DNA of 64,000 nt from Mycobacterium montefiorense (GCF_003112775.1 NZ_BFCH01000002.1:1-64000), one strand, 5' to 3'. Positions 1 through 7,924 are shown, counted from the first letter of the stretch. Numbers and translations are program-made. The notes: a model not told the origin generated them from the letters alone.

Positions 1-1
1 C

Positions 2-268
2 AGCCACACGCCGCTGGGCGACGTCACCCTGTTCATCGACGACGAGGTGGTCGGCACGCTCGCGGGCGTCGTCACCCACCCGGGTACGTTCGGGCTGGCC
101 GGTGCCGGCATCACCGTCGGCCGAAACGGCGGATCGGCAGTATCCAGCCACTACAAAGCCCCATTCACCTTCACCGGCGGCACCATCGCTGCGGTCACTA
201 TCGACTTGTCCGGGCGGCCCTATCAGGACGTGGAAAGAGAACTTGCACTGGCATTCTCGCGAGACTAA
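2..268 (+). CDS. Arylsulfatase, C-terminal fragment (5' end outside window)
   Basis: Open from the window edge to a TAA at 266-268, about 88 residues. The fragment reads as a beta-rich C-terminal domain (L-F-I-D-D-E-V-V-G near the start, then G-R-N-G-G and F-T-G-G-T-I), and ends with a short helix. From memory this resembles the end of mycobacterial AtsA/AtsB/AtsD-type type I sulfatases, where a similar F-T-G-G-T-I...V-x-I-D-x-S-G-x-P-Y pattern closes the protein. The catalytic formylglycine motif would lie upstream of the window. If complete, the enzyme would hydrolyse sulfate esters. The family call rests only on this tail. Confidence 0.7.
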   Translation, partial: SHTPLGDVTLFIDDEVVGTLAGVVTHPGTFGLAGAGITVGRNGGSAVSSHYKAPFTFTGGTIAAVTIDLSGRPYQDVERELALAFSRD

Positions 269-623
269 AGCATCACCGATGCCAATGCGGCACAGAGCCG
301 ATACCGAACGAAAGCAACGCATCGGGAACCGAGTCCCGGCCTAAGCGGCGCGCTTCTGGACCACACCTGCGTGCTACCGAATAAATCGATATATATATCC
401 TGCTAAATAATATATATTGACCCGAGCGGGTACTGAATCCTGGATGGATGTCAGACTGCGCGCCGCCACCGCCACTGTCGTCGTCTTGGTGTGCGTTGGA
501 GCGGCTTCAGTGTTGAGCCGAGCTGTCACATCGCCAGACTTGCTTGCGGACTCCGGTCTTGCAATCGCGTCTGCGACGATGCCGCTGTGCTGCAAGAACA
601 TTGAACACTCCCGGGAGTTTGAG
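269..623. other. Intergenic region with an AT-rich dyad
   Basis: There is no convincing gene between the sulfatase stop and the MFS start. An open frame continues upstream of the MFS start to 417, but its extra N-terminus is not typical of an MFS protein. The stretch 381-420 is strikingly AT-rich for this genome and carries the dyad listed separately. Confidence 0.5.
386..420. promoter_or_regulatory. AT-rich inverted repeat upstream of MFS gene
   Basis: The arms TCGATATATAT (386-396) and ATATATATTGA (410-420) are inverted repeats with one mismatch in 11, separated by 13 nt. They lie about 200 bp before the MFS start. They may be an operator or promoter element for the exporter, or a transcription end for the sulfatase. 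No run of T follows that would favour a terminator. Confidence 0.35.
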
Positions 624-1868
624 ATGCGGAAAGAACTGCCTGAAGCGCCTATCAAGCCGGCGATGACTGATGCGGTCCACCAGACCCATCCGGCGCTGCC
701 GGGCTGGCAGGTTGGCGTGTTTGCCACCGCGTGTGCGCTGTCGGTTGCAACGAATTACTACATTCAGGCACTTACTCCGGCGATTGCGACGGACCTCCAC
801 GAGCCCGGGCCAACGGTCGGACTATTGGTGACGTTGGCACAGATAGGTTTTGCAGTCGGCGTCATCTTCATCGTCCCGGCTGGAGATCTGGTGCGTCGGA
901 AACCGCTCGTCTGCCTGCTGCTTGGGGGGACTGCCGGCGCCTTGGCACTTGCAGCCGCAGCGCCGAATTTGACCGCACTGGCGTGTGCGCTGCTGTTAGC
1001 CAGCCTGTGCTCGGTCGCCGCCCAAATCTTGGTGCCATTGGCCGCAACGCTGGCCAGCCCCGACCGGCAAGGACGCGTCGTCGGCCAGGTGATGAGTGGG
1101 CTCTTAGTCGGAGTTCTGTTGGCACGTACCATCGCCGGTCTAGTCGCTGCGCACGGAGGGTGGCGCTTAATGTATGGCGTTGCAGCCGCTCTCGTCGCCG
1201 CAATAGCGATCGTGCTCGTGTTTAGCCTGCCTGACGTCGCACCCAGCAGCACCCTCAGCTACCCGAGACTGTTGAAATCGATCGGCAGCCTCCTAGTGGA
1301 GCATCCCCAGTTGCGGGTGAGGATCGCTTATGGCGCCATCACTTTCGCTGGGTTCGGAAGCTTGTGGACCACCGTCGCTCTGCTCGCCGCCGATCGATAT
1401 CACTACGGCGAAGCCACCATAGGATTACTCGCGTTAGTCGGGGCGGCCGGCGCGCTGTGTGCCCAGGGTGCTGGGAGACTCGTCGACAGAGGAAGACTGC
1501 ACACGGCGACCGGAATCTTCCTCGTGGCCATCCTCATGGGGTGGGTGTTCGCCGCCTTCGGTGCGCACAACATCATCGCTTTGCTCACCGCGCTTATCCT
1601 GATCGATATCGGTGTCCAAGGCGTCCATATCGCTAACCAATCGGCAATCTATCGGCTAGACCTGGCTGCACGCAGCCGCATCAACTCCGCCTATATCGCG
1701 TTCTATTTCCTCGGCGGCGCAACAGGTTCGACCATCGCAGCCATCGCCTATGGTCACCGCGGGTGGCGCGCGGTTGTGCTGGCTGGAATCATATTCGGAA
1801 TAATCGGATTGTTGATGTGGATGCTGCGCCTGCTCGCTGGCCGTGACCGCATTCCCAGTGCAACTTAG
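624..1868 (+). CDS. MFS transporter (DHA1-like drug/metabolite exporter)
   Basis: 414 residues with about 12 hydrophobic segments. A soluble N-terminus of roughly 25 residues is followed by GWQVGVFATACALSVATNYY (TM1). The loop after TM2 has G-D-L-V-R-R-K-P, the classic MFS motif A (G-D-x-x-x-R-R), and TM5 is followed by D-R-Q-G-R-V-V-G. The start at 624 is chosen because GGGAG (612-616) lies 7 nt upstream; the open frame extends back to 417 but adds an unlikely hydrophobic leader. A second ATG is at 663. The family exports drugs or small metabolites by proton antiport. The substrate cannot be told here. The gene is convergent with the Esx/PPE pair. Confidence 0.8.
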   Translation: MRKELPEAPIKPAMTDAVHQTHPALPGWQVGVFATACALSVATNYYIQALTPAIATDLHEPGPTVGLLVTLAQIGFAVGVIFIVPAGDLVRRKPLVCLLLGGTAGALALAAAAPNLTALACALLLASLCSVAAQILVPLAATLASPDRQGRVVGQVMSGLLVGVLLARTIAGLVAAHGGWRLMYGVAAALVAAIAIVLVFSLPDVAPSSTLSYPRLLKSIGSLLVEHPQLRVRIAYGAITFAGFGSLWTTVALLAADRYHYGEATIGLLALVGAAGALCAQGAGRLVDRGRLHTATGIFLVAILMGWVFAAFGAHNIIALLTALILIDIGVQGVHIANQSAIYRLDLAARSRINSAYIAFYFLGGATGSTIAAIAYGHRGWRAVVLAGIIFGIIGLLMWMLRLLAGRDRIPSAT

Positions 1869-1929
1869 TGGTCTTCTCCGATGTTGATGCAGCGGAGCGC
1901 TGGCGACGCCCGATGTCCCGAGCTGGGCT

Positions 1930-2166
1930 TTAACTGCCTAAGCTCTGCCGGGAAGTCTGCTCGTACTGATCGGCAGCCCGAACCAGTCCGTCTCGCACCG
2001 AGTGCAGCATATCTACGATATTGATGAACGCCTGATCCATCTCACCCGTAGTGTGGTATGCCGCCCACATTCTGCGCGCCTTGTCCTTCACAGTCTGAGC
2101 ATGTGTATCAAAACGGGTTGCCATATCCCGCATCGCGCGCGGATCCGCCGTAAGCCGTTCAGTCAC
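1930..2166 (-). CDS. QILSS-type Esx (WXG100) protein lacking the WxG turn
   Basis: 78 residues. The N-terminal half ([14 protein letters not shown] ... [14 protein letters not shown]) and the C-terminal half ([22 protein letters not shown]) match the EsxJ/K/M/P/W (QILSS) subfamily, which is 98 residues long. About 20 residues are missing between W34-A and G41-E-M, exactly where the W-x-G hairpin joins the two helices. The loss is in frame. The C-terminal secretion pattern Y-x-x-x-D/E is Y-E-Q-T-S here, so its acidic residue is absent, and the tail reads Q-S-L-G-S. It lies 61 nt after the PPE gene on the same strand. The usual EsxI/L/N-type partner and a PE gene are absent. Whether it is still secreted or forms a heterodimer is doubtful. 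Confidence 0.8.
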   Translation of the reverse strand: MTERLTADPRAMRDMATRFDTHAQTVKDKARRMWAAYHTTGEMDQAFINIVDMLHSVRDGLVRAADQYEQTSRQSLGS

Positions 2167-2227
2167 TTACCTATTCCTCCATTCGGTACACCAATGTCAA
2201 TGAATACCGCCGCAGTTCTACGGACTT

Positions 2228-3148
2228 TTAGGCCCCCTCCCGCGGCATCAGGGGCGGGTACGCCTGCTCCGACGCAGGCCATCGCGCCCTACGGCGGTCC
2301 GCGCCGGCCACACCGCCGGTCGCCATACCCCCGTGCAGCGGGCGGGGAGTGCCCGAGGACTTACCCGCAGTGGGAACACCAACCCCGGCGGACGCACCCG
2401 ACCGAACCTCTGTCGCCGCCGTAGCCCAGGATCGTGGCACCGATAGCGATTCCAGCACCGGCGCAGCAGGGGTCGAAAGTGGCTCGGAGACATCGCCGGT
2501 CGACCTTGTACCAGCCGCTGCCTCTGGCTCCATCGAAAGCAACGCCGAAGTTGCCATGCTGCCTGTCAAGAGCGCCGTGTCAAAGCCGTTGGACAACAAC
2601 ATCATCATCAGCGATGACGAACCATCTGATGGGGCTGGACTAACGGAAGTCCCAATGAGGCGACTGACCCCAACCTGATAGCTGATAATCGCCGCCACAT
2701 CCTGTGCCCACATCTCGTCGTAGGCAGCCTCGGTGGTTGCGATCGCAGTCGCGCTTTGACCCAGGATATTGCCCGCCACCAACGCGGCGACCGTTTCACG
2801 ATTCGCGGCCACCTCCAGTGGATGCACTGTTGCCTGACGCGCCCGATCGAACACCTCGGCAGCCTCACGCGCAGTGATCGCCGACTGTTCCGCACAGCCT
2901 GCCGCAGCCTTGAGCCACTGCACATACGCCACGGCGCTAGTGGCCGTCGCCTCCGCCGCCGGACCGGACCAGGCTCGAGACGCCGACGCCGTCAACCGGA
3001 CCAAGTCGAACGACTCCGCAGCTGCGATCAACTCCGCAGCGAGTCGATCCCAGGTGACCGCCGCCGCCAGCAACTGTTCCCCACCCGGCTCGGCATATAT
3101 CCGTGCCGAATTCACCTCGGGCGGCAAATTCGCAATCCCCACCACCAT
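2228..3148 (-). CDS. PPE family protein (PPE-SVP subgroup)
   Basis: 306 residues. P-P-E sits at residues 9-11, inside the typical M-x-x-x-x-x-x-L-P-P-E-V-N-S start. The helical PPE domain runs to about residue 175 and contains A-W-S-G at 59-62 and the later A-A-Y-D-E-M-W-A-Q-D motif at 141-150. A shortened linker leads to L-S-V-P-R-S-W at 235-241, the SVP motif. PPE-SVP proteins are usually near 400 residues, so this one is short. These proteins are type VII (mostly ESX-5) substrates that normally travel with a PE partner, but no PE gene lies next to it. The Esx gene follows on the same strand. Confidence 0.93.
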   Translation of the reverse strand: MVVGIANLPPEVNSARIYAEPGGEQLLAAAVTWDRLAAELIAAAESFDLVRLTASASRAWSGPAAEATATSAVAYVQWLKAAAGCAEQSAITAREAAEVFDRARQATVHPLEVAANRETVAALVAGNILGQSATAIATTEAAYDEMWAQDVAAIISYQVGVSRLIGTSVSPAPSDGSSSLMMMLLSNGFDTALLTGSMATSALLSMEPEAAAGTRSTGDVSEPLSTPAAPVLESLSVPRSWATAATEVRSGASAGVGVPTAGKSSGTPRPLHGGMATGGVAGADRRRARWPASEQAYPPLMPREGA

Positions 3149-3471
3149 CTACTCCTTCGCGACAAGCCGTCAGACCTCGACAAATAGAGATCGTTACTTT
3201 GCCTACCTTACCACTTGGAATATATGGCCGGGTGAAAAATATATGATTCGACTGTGGTGGGCGCGGCCGGCAGCCCAGGCTCTTGCGGCAAGCTTCGCGA
3301 TAGCTGTCGCGGCACCAGCGGCCGATCGCGATGTCTATGGCTGATGTCGTGCGGACCAGTCAGTATCAACTACTTGTGATTACCGCGATGAGGATATACG
3401 GTCGGCCCGACGGAGTCCTGCGGGCTGCCCGAGGAATCCCGTGCCGGATCGAAGCGGACAGGAGCGCGGTC
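3149..3471. other. Divergent intergenic region between PPE and Rieske cluster
   Basis: About 320 bp between divergent starts. The part at 3190-3255 is AT-rich, with two A-T-A-T-A-T-G stretches near 3220 and 3240, and probably holds the PPE promoter. The open frame of the downstream oxygenase extends to 3331, but homology of the coding sequence only starts at 3472. No RNA gene or repeat is recognised. Confidence 0.4.
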
Positions 3472-4749
3472 ATGCCCCGATTTCCCAAGCCGTCGGAGGG
3501 AAGCTGGACACAGCATTACCCCGAACTGGGCACCGAGCCGGTGTCCTACGAGGACTCCATCAACCCCCAGATCCACGAGCTGGAGCGCGATGCCATCTTC
3601 AAACGCGCCTGGCTGAATGTCGGCCGCGTCGAACAGGTTCCACGCAAGGGTAGCTACTTCACTAAAGAACTCAAGGTCGTCAACACCTCAATCATCCTGG
3701 TGCGCAACGCCGCTGGTGAGGTCAAGGCTTATCACAACATCTGCCGGCACCGTGGCAACAAGTTGGTGTGGAACGACATGCCGCACGAGGAGACCAACGG
3801 TGTGTGCCGGCAATTCACCTGCAAGTACCACGCCTGGCGGTACGACCTGGACGGCAACCTGACTTTCGTCCAGCAGGAGGAGGAATTCTTCGACCTCGAC
3901 AAGAGCCGATACGGGCTGGTCGCGGTCCATTGCGAGGTCTGGGAAGGATTCATTTTCGTCAACTTCGCCAAGAATCCCGAGCAGTCGCTGCGTGAATTTC
4001 TGGGGCCGATGGTCAGCGGGCTGGAGGGCTATCCGTTCGACAAGATGACCTCGCGGTGGTCCTACCGATCGGAGGTGAAGGCCAATTGGAAGCTGTACAT
4101 GGACGCGTTCCAGGAGTTCTATCACGCGCCGGTGTTGCACGCGAACCAATCGCCGACCGCCTATTCAAAGGCGGCCGCCCAGGCCGGTTTTGAGGCGCCG
4201 CACTATCGCCTGGATGGTCCGCACCGGCTGGTGAGCACGTCGGGTATCCGGGCCTGGGAGATGGCTGATGAGATGCGCAAGCCGATGGAGGACATCTGCC
4301 AGAGCGGATTGTTCGGGCCCTGGGACAAGCCGGAGTTGGGGGAGATGCCGCCTGGGCTGAACCCCGCGAAATGCGAGCCGTGGGGCCTGGATTCGTTCCA
4401 GCTGTTCCCGAACTTCGTGATCCTGATCTGGGGTCAGGGCTGGTATCTGACCTATCATTACTGGCCGACCTCCTACAACAGCCACGTCTTCGAGGGGACT
4501 CTGTACTTCCCGCAGCCACGTACGCCGCGTGAACGGGTCGCGCAGGAACTCGCCGCGGTGTCGTTCAAGGAATATGGTCTGCAGGACGCCAATACGCTGG
4601 AAGCCACCCAGTCGATGATCGAGTCCCGGGTGCTTGACCGGTTCGTGCTCTGCGATCAGGAGATTCTGATCCGGCACCTGCACAAGGAGACGGCGGCGTG
4701 GATCGACGATTACCGCCGCACCACGGACCAATTCAAGGCAGGGGTGTGA
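3472..4749 (+). CDS. Rieske non-heme iron oxygenase, alpha subunit (copy A)
   Basis: 425 residues. The Rieske [2Fe-2S] motif is C91-x-H93 and C117-x-x-H120, with a 23-residue loop between the pairs. The catalytic domain has N205-W and the mononuclear iron ligands in E215-F-Y-H218-x4-H223; a C-terminal Asp/Glu should supply the third ligand. The length and layout fit ring-hydroxylating dioxygenase or monooxygenase alpha subunits. Start chosen at 3472 because the paralog at 7925 begins at the equivalent place (P-E/S-G-S-W-T-x-H-Y-P-E-L-G). No classical beta subunit is nearby. A ~110-aa protein follows after 5 nt, as it does for copies B and C. Electrons probably come from the ferredoxin at 6837; no reductase gene is in the window. 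Substrate unknown. Confidence 0.9.
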   Translation: MPRFPKPSEGSWTQHYPELGTEPVSYEDSINPQIHELERDAIFKRAWLNVGRVEQVPRKGSYFTKELKVVNTSIILVRNAAGEVKAYHNICRHRGNKLVWNDMPHEETNGVCRQFTCKYHAWRYDLDGNLTFVQQEEEFFDLDKSRYGLVAVHCEVWEGFIFVNFAKNPEQSLREFLGPMVSGLEGYPFDKMTSRWSYRSEVKANWKLYMDAFQEFYHAPVLHANQSPTAYSKAAAQAGFEAPHYRLDGPHRLVSTSGIRAWEMADEMRKPMEDICQSGLFGPWDKPELGEMPPGLNPAKCEPWGLDSFQLFPNFVILIWGQGWYLTYHYWPTSYNSHVFEGTLYFPQPRTPRERVAQELAAVSFKEYGLQDANTLEATQSMIESRVLDRFVLCDQEILIRHLHKETAAWIDDYRRTTDQFKAGV

Positions 4750-4754
4750 CCGCG

Positions 4755-5084
4755 ATGTCGTCTTTACTGCCAACCGAATTCGCCGAGCTTGAACCCTTCG
4801 CGCAGTGGTGCCTGCCCGCTGAGTCGCAGCGCTACGCCAAGAGGCTGGCCAGTTCGATGCCCGAGATGAAAGCCTTTTATGACGCGATCACCCCGCGCGC
4901 CGAGGAAGCGCTGACCTACTGCGACAAGTTCCCCCTCGACGACCTGCCCGAGGACGTTCTCAACCTGATGCACCTGCTGTACTCGATGATCATGGTGTCG
5001 TTTCCGGTGGAGTGCTGGAAGCAGCCGCGAGTACCCGACTCCGGGGCCGCCACCCTGGACTGTGTGTCTGAGCCCGTGCCATGA
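4755..5084 (+). CDS. Conserved ~110-aa Rieske-associated protein (copy A)
   Basis: 109 residues, family not recognised. The sequence is mostly helical and acidic, with F-A-E-L-E-P-F near the N-terminus, F-Y-D-A in the middle, then Y-C-D-K-F-P-L-D-D-L-P-E-D and L-L-Y-S-M-I-M-V-S-F. The same pattern recurs in the genes at 9196 and 35050, each directly downstream of a Rieske oxygenase. It starts 5 nt after copy A stops and overlaps the amidohydrolase start by 4 nt (ATGA), so translation is coupled. There are no metal motifs, signal peptide or clear membrane helix. A small accessory or beta-like subunit of the oxygenase is an inference from this fixed pairing. Confidence 0.8.
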   Translation: MSSLLPTEFAELEPFAQWCLPAESQRYAKRLASSMPEMKAFYDAITPRAEEALTYCDKFPLDDLPEDVLNLMHLLYSMIMVSFPVECWKQPRVPDSGAATLDCVSEPVP

Positions 5085-6334
5085 CCGAGCTGACCGTCTT
5101 GCGGGCCGCCCGCTGGGCTGACGTCGATACCGGCCAGGTCCGCGCACCAGCGGTCGTGCTGATCGACGGCAACCGCATCACCGCGATCAATCCCGAAGGA
5201 CCAGTGCCGGATTCGGCCACCGTCATCGACCTCGGGGATACCACGCTACTGCCGGGTCTGATGGATATGGAACTCAACCTGCTCATCGGCGGCCCCGGTG
5301 GGCCAGAGGGGTTGCCGGCTCCGATGCACGGCGTTCAAGACGACCCCGCGTTTCGCACGCTGCGGGGTGCCGTGAATGCGCGCACCACGCTGGAGGCGGG
5401 CTTCACCACCGTGCGCAACCTCGGCCTGATGGTCAAGACCGGCGGCTATCTGCTCGACGTCGCGCTGCAGCGGGCTATCGACCAGGGCTGGCACGCCGGC
5501 CCGCGTATCTATCCGGCCGGGCATGCGGTGACGCCCTACGGCGGACACCTGGATCCCACGGTGTTCCAGCGGCTGGCGCCGGGAATCATGCCGTTGTCGG
5601 TCGCCGAGGGCATCGCCAACGGGGTGCCCGACGTAATCGCGTGCGTCCGCTACCAGATTCGTCACGGCGCCAAGCTGATCAAGGTGTCGGCATCGGGCGG
5701 GGTGATGTCGCACAGCACCGCCCCGGGCGCCCAGCAATATTCCGACGCGGAATTCGCCGCCATCGCCGACGAGGCTCACCGAGCCGGCGTGCGAGTGGCC
5801 GCGCACGCCGTCGGCGACTCCGCGATCCGCGCGTGTATCGGCGCCGGGATCGACTGCATCGAACACGGATTCCTGGCGACCGACGACACGATTCAGATGA
5901 TGGTCGATCACGGCACCTTCCTGGTCTCGACCACATATCTGACGGAGGCGATGGCGATCGACCGGATCGCACCGGAGCTGCGCAGAAAGGCCGAGGAAGT
6001 ATTCCCCCGCGCAAAAGCAATGCTGCCCAAGGCGATTGCCGCCGGTGTGCGTATCGCATGCGGCTCCGACGCGCCGGCCATTCCGCACGGCCAAAACGCC
6101 AAGGAAATCCGGGCTCTGGTGGACCGCGGGATGACCCCCATGCAGGCGATCCGGGCCGCCACGGTGGTGGCCGCCCAACTCATCGAGGCCGACCACGAAC
6201 TCGGGCGGCTGGCGCCCGGCTACCTCGCCGACATCATCGCCGTCCCGGGCGATCCCTCGGCGGACATCGCCGCCACCCTCGATGTGTCGTTTGTGATGAA
6301 GGATGGCCAGATCTACAAAACACCGACTACGTAG
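5081..6334 (+). CDS. Amidohydrolase-superfamily protein with altered H-x-H motif
   Basis: 417 residues with the composite fold of imidazolonepropionase/prolidase-like amidohydrolases. An N-terminal beta domain is followed by L-L-P-G-L-M-D62-M-E64-L-N66-L, where the family normally has D-x-H-x-H. The other metal and catalytic residues look intact: K201 in L-I-K-V-S-A-S-G-G (the carboxylated Lys), H242 in A-A-H-A-V-G, H262 in I-E-H-G and D330 in A-C-G-S-D-A-P. The first metal pair is thus replaced by E and N. The protein may be mononuclear or have a changed reaction. It overlaps the preceding gene by 4 nt and belongs to the Rieske operon. Amide, carbamate or lactam hydrolysis is typical for the superfamily. 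Confidence 0.85.
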   Translation: MTELTVLRAARWADVDTGQVRAPAVVLIDGNRITAINPEGPVPDSATVIDLGDTTLLPGLMDMELNLLIGGPGGPEGLPAPMHGVQDDPAFRTLRGAVNARTTLEAGFTTVRNLGLMVKTGGYLLDVALQRAIDQGWHAGPRIYPAGHAVTPYGGHLDPTVFQRLAPGIMPLSVAEGIANGVPDVIACVRYQIRHGAKLIKVSASGGVMSHSTAPGAQQYSDAEFAAIADEAHRAGVRVAAHAVGDSAIRACIGAGIDCIEHGFLATDDTIQMMVDHGTFLVSTTYLTEAMAIDRIAPELRRKAEEVFPRAKAMLPKAIAAGVRIACGSDAPAIPHGQNAKEIRALVDRGMTPMQAIRAATVVAAQLIEADHELGRLAPGYLADIIAVPGDPSADIAATLDVSFVMKDGQIYKTPTT

Positions 6335-6348
6335 ACCGGAGCGCGGGT

Positions 6349-6804
6349 ATGGAACTCACCGAGAACATCCTGTGGCTGCTCAAGCAGGCCTTCTACTTCT
6401 CGCTGACCACCGTTAACGACGCGATCAGCGCGCACGGTGTGAGCACAGCGCAGATCGGCGTGCTGCGCCAGCTATCCAACGAACCCGGACTGTCCGGTGC
6501 CGAACTGGCCCGGCGCCTGCTGATCAGCCCGCAAGGCGTGCAACTGGCTGTCACGGCGCTCGAACGGCGCGGCCTGGTGGAACGAAAGCAAGATCCGCAG
6601 CACAAGCGCATCCTGCGGGCCTACCTGACCGATCAGGGACGAGACGTCGTGGCCGAGGTACTCGGTGATGCAATCGCCGCTCACGAGCAGGTGTTTGGCG
6701 TGCTGACTGCCGAGGAGCAGAAGACGCTGCGCGAATTGCTGGGCCGGGTGGTCGAAAAGGGCACCGGCCACGAGCTCACTCAGCGCGATATATCTAGTAC
6801 TTGA
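6349..6804 (+). CDS. MarR family transcriptional regulator
   Basis: 151 residues. The winged helix covers about residues 30-100: G-L-S-G-A-E-L-A-R-R-L-L-I-S (helices 2-3), the recognition helix Q-G-V-Q-L-A-V-T-A-L-E-R-R-G-L-V, and the wing R-K-Q-D-P-Q-H-K-R-I. Flanking helices give the MarR dimer interface. It sits between the amidohydrolase (14 nt gap) and the ferredoxin, and an inverted repeat overlaps its stop codon just before the ferredoxin start. It probably represses the downstream ferredoxin-SDR-Rieske unit and responds to a pathway ligand. ATG at 6349 gives the usual family length. Confidence 0.88.
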   Translation: MELTENILWLLKQAFYFSLTTVNDAISAHGVSTAQIGVLRQLSNEPGLSGAELARRLLISPQGVQLAVTALERRGLVERKQDPQHKRILRAYLTDQGRDVVAEVLGDAIAAHEQVFGVLTAEEQKTLRELLGRVVEKGTGHELTQRDISST

Positions 6805-6821
6805 GATGAATGACAAGTACT
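6796..6821. promoter_or_regulatory. Inverted-repeat operator (likely MarR site) with promoter for ferredoxin operon
   Basis: AGTACTTG (6796-6803) and CAAGTACT (6814-6821) form a perfect 8-bp inverted repeat with a 10-nt spacer. It overlaps the MarR stop codon and ends 15 nt before the ferredoxin ATG. A possible promoter overlaps it: TTGAGA (6801-6806), 18 nt, then TACTCT (6825-6830). The predicted start point would fall at or next to the ATG at 6837, which would give a leaderless mRNA. This is typical of a repressor blocking the promoter. Confidence 0.6.
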
Positions 6822-6836
6822 TGATACTCTGTCCTC

Positions 6837-7163
6837 ATGCAGGATTCCCGCGCTCCGTCGTATGCCGGACCTGCCGGCGACGGTGTTGCTACCGAAAAGG
6901 TGATGATCGAGCTGGATCGGTCGACCACGACGGTGGTCTACTCCGCACGGGATACCTTGCTGCAGACCGCGCGGATGGCAGGCCTGTCTCCGCCATCGTC
7001 GTGCGAAGTCGGCTCCTGCGGAACGTGTATGGCCCGGCTGACCGAGGGAAGTGCGCGGATGCTCAATAACGATGCGCTCGAAGACGACGAGGTTGCCGAC
7101 GGCTGGGTGCTGACCTGCCAGGCCCTGCCGACGAGCCCGACGGTACGGGTGGTTTACGAATGA
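6837..7163 (+). CDS. [2Fe-2S] plant-type ferredoxin
   Basis: 108 residues. The cluster ligands are C56-x4-C61-x2-C64 (S-S-C-E-V-G-S-C-G-T-C) and C94 (L-T-C-Q-A), the standard plant/putidaredoxin-like spacing. There is an N-terminal extension of about 20 residues. It is the only ferredoxin in the window and is the natural electron donor for the Rieske oxygenases around it. A reductase must be encoded elsewhere. The stop overlaps the SDR start (ATGA, 7160-7163). Transcription probably starts at the operator just upstream. Confidence 0.9.
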   Translation: MQDSRAPSYAGPAGDGVATEKVMIELDRSTTTVVYSARDTLLQTARMAGLSPPSSCEVGSCGTCMARLTEGSARMLNNDALEDDEVADGWVLTCQALPTSPTVRVVYE

Positions 7164-7903
7164 ACAGGGTTGCGGTGGTGACCGGTGGCGCCTCTGGCAT
7201 CGGTGAGGCGACGTGCCACGAGCTGGGCCGCCGTGGGCTCAACGTCGCTGTCCTCGATATCAATGAGCAAGCAGCGCAGCGTGTTACCGAAGATCTGCGC
7301 GCGGGCGGGGTCACAGCAATCGGTATCGGCGCCGACGTCACCGATCGGGCCGCCGTTGAGCAGGCGTTCGCGAAAGTTCGCAGCGAGTTGGGGCCGGTGG
7401 TGGTGCTGGTGACCAGCGCGGGGATGTTCGGGTTCTCCCCGTTCGCCGAGATCACTCCAGAGTCCTGGTCGAAGATCGTCGATGTCAATCTGACCGGTAC
7501 GTTCCACTGCTGCCAAGTGGCGCTGCCCGACATGGTCGCCGCGAATTGGGGCAGGATCGTGATGATTTCGTCGTCCAGCGCCCAGCGTGGCTCGCCCTTT
7601 GCTGCGCACTATGCGGCATCCAAGGGCGCGGTCATCACCCTCACCAAGTCGCTGGCCCGCGAATACGCCACACACAGAATCACCGTGAACAACATTCCTC
7701 CGTCGGGCATCGAAACCCCGATGCAGCACCAGGCGCAAGCCGAGGGGCACCTCAAGTCCAACGATGAGATCGCCGCCAATATCCCGCTGGGCCACTTGGG
7801 TACCGGAGCCGACATCGCGGCGGCGGTCGGGTTTTTGGCATCGGAAGAGGCCGGCTTCATCACCGGCCAGGTGCTGGGTGTCAACGGCGGAGCGGTGATG
7901 TGA
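7160..7903 (+). CDS. Short-chain dehydrogenase/reductase
   Basis: 247 residues, classical SDR. The nucleotide-binding motif T-G-G-A-S-G-I-G is at residues 8-15, and D33-I-N after beta-2 suggests NAD(H) preference. The catalytic S-S-S-S-A-Q region is followed by Y-x-A-S-K (H-Y-A-A-S-K), and the C-terminus has E-E-A-G-F-I-T-G-Q-V-L-G-V-N-G-G. It is closely similar to the SDR at 38717, which lies in the other Rieske regulon. Its likely role is oxidation of a hydroxylated or dihydrodiol product of the neighbouring oxygenases. Translation is coupled to the ferredoxin by a 4-nt overlap. Confidence 0.9.
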   Translation: MNRVAVVTGGASGIGEATCHELGRRGLNVAVLDINEQAAQRVTEDLRAGGVTAIGIGADVTDRAAVEQAFAKVRSELGPVVVLVTSAGMFGFSPFAEITPESWSKIVDVNLTGTFHCCQVALPDMVAANWGRIVMISSSSAQRGSPFAAHYAASKGAVITLTKSLAREYATHRITVNNIPPSGIETPMQHQAQAEGHLKSNDEIAANIPLGHLGTGADIAAAVGFLASEEAGFITGQVLGVNGGAVM

Positions 7904-7924
7904 CTGTGAGACGAGGAGGTTCAG

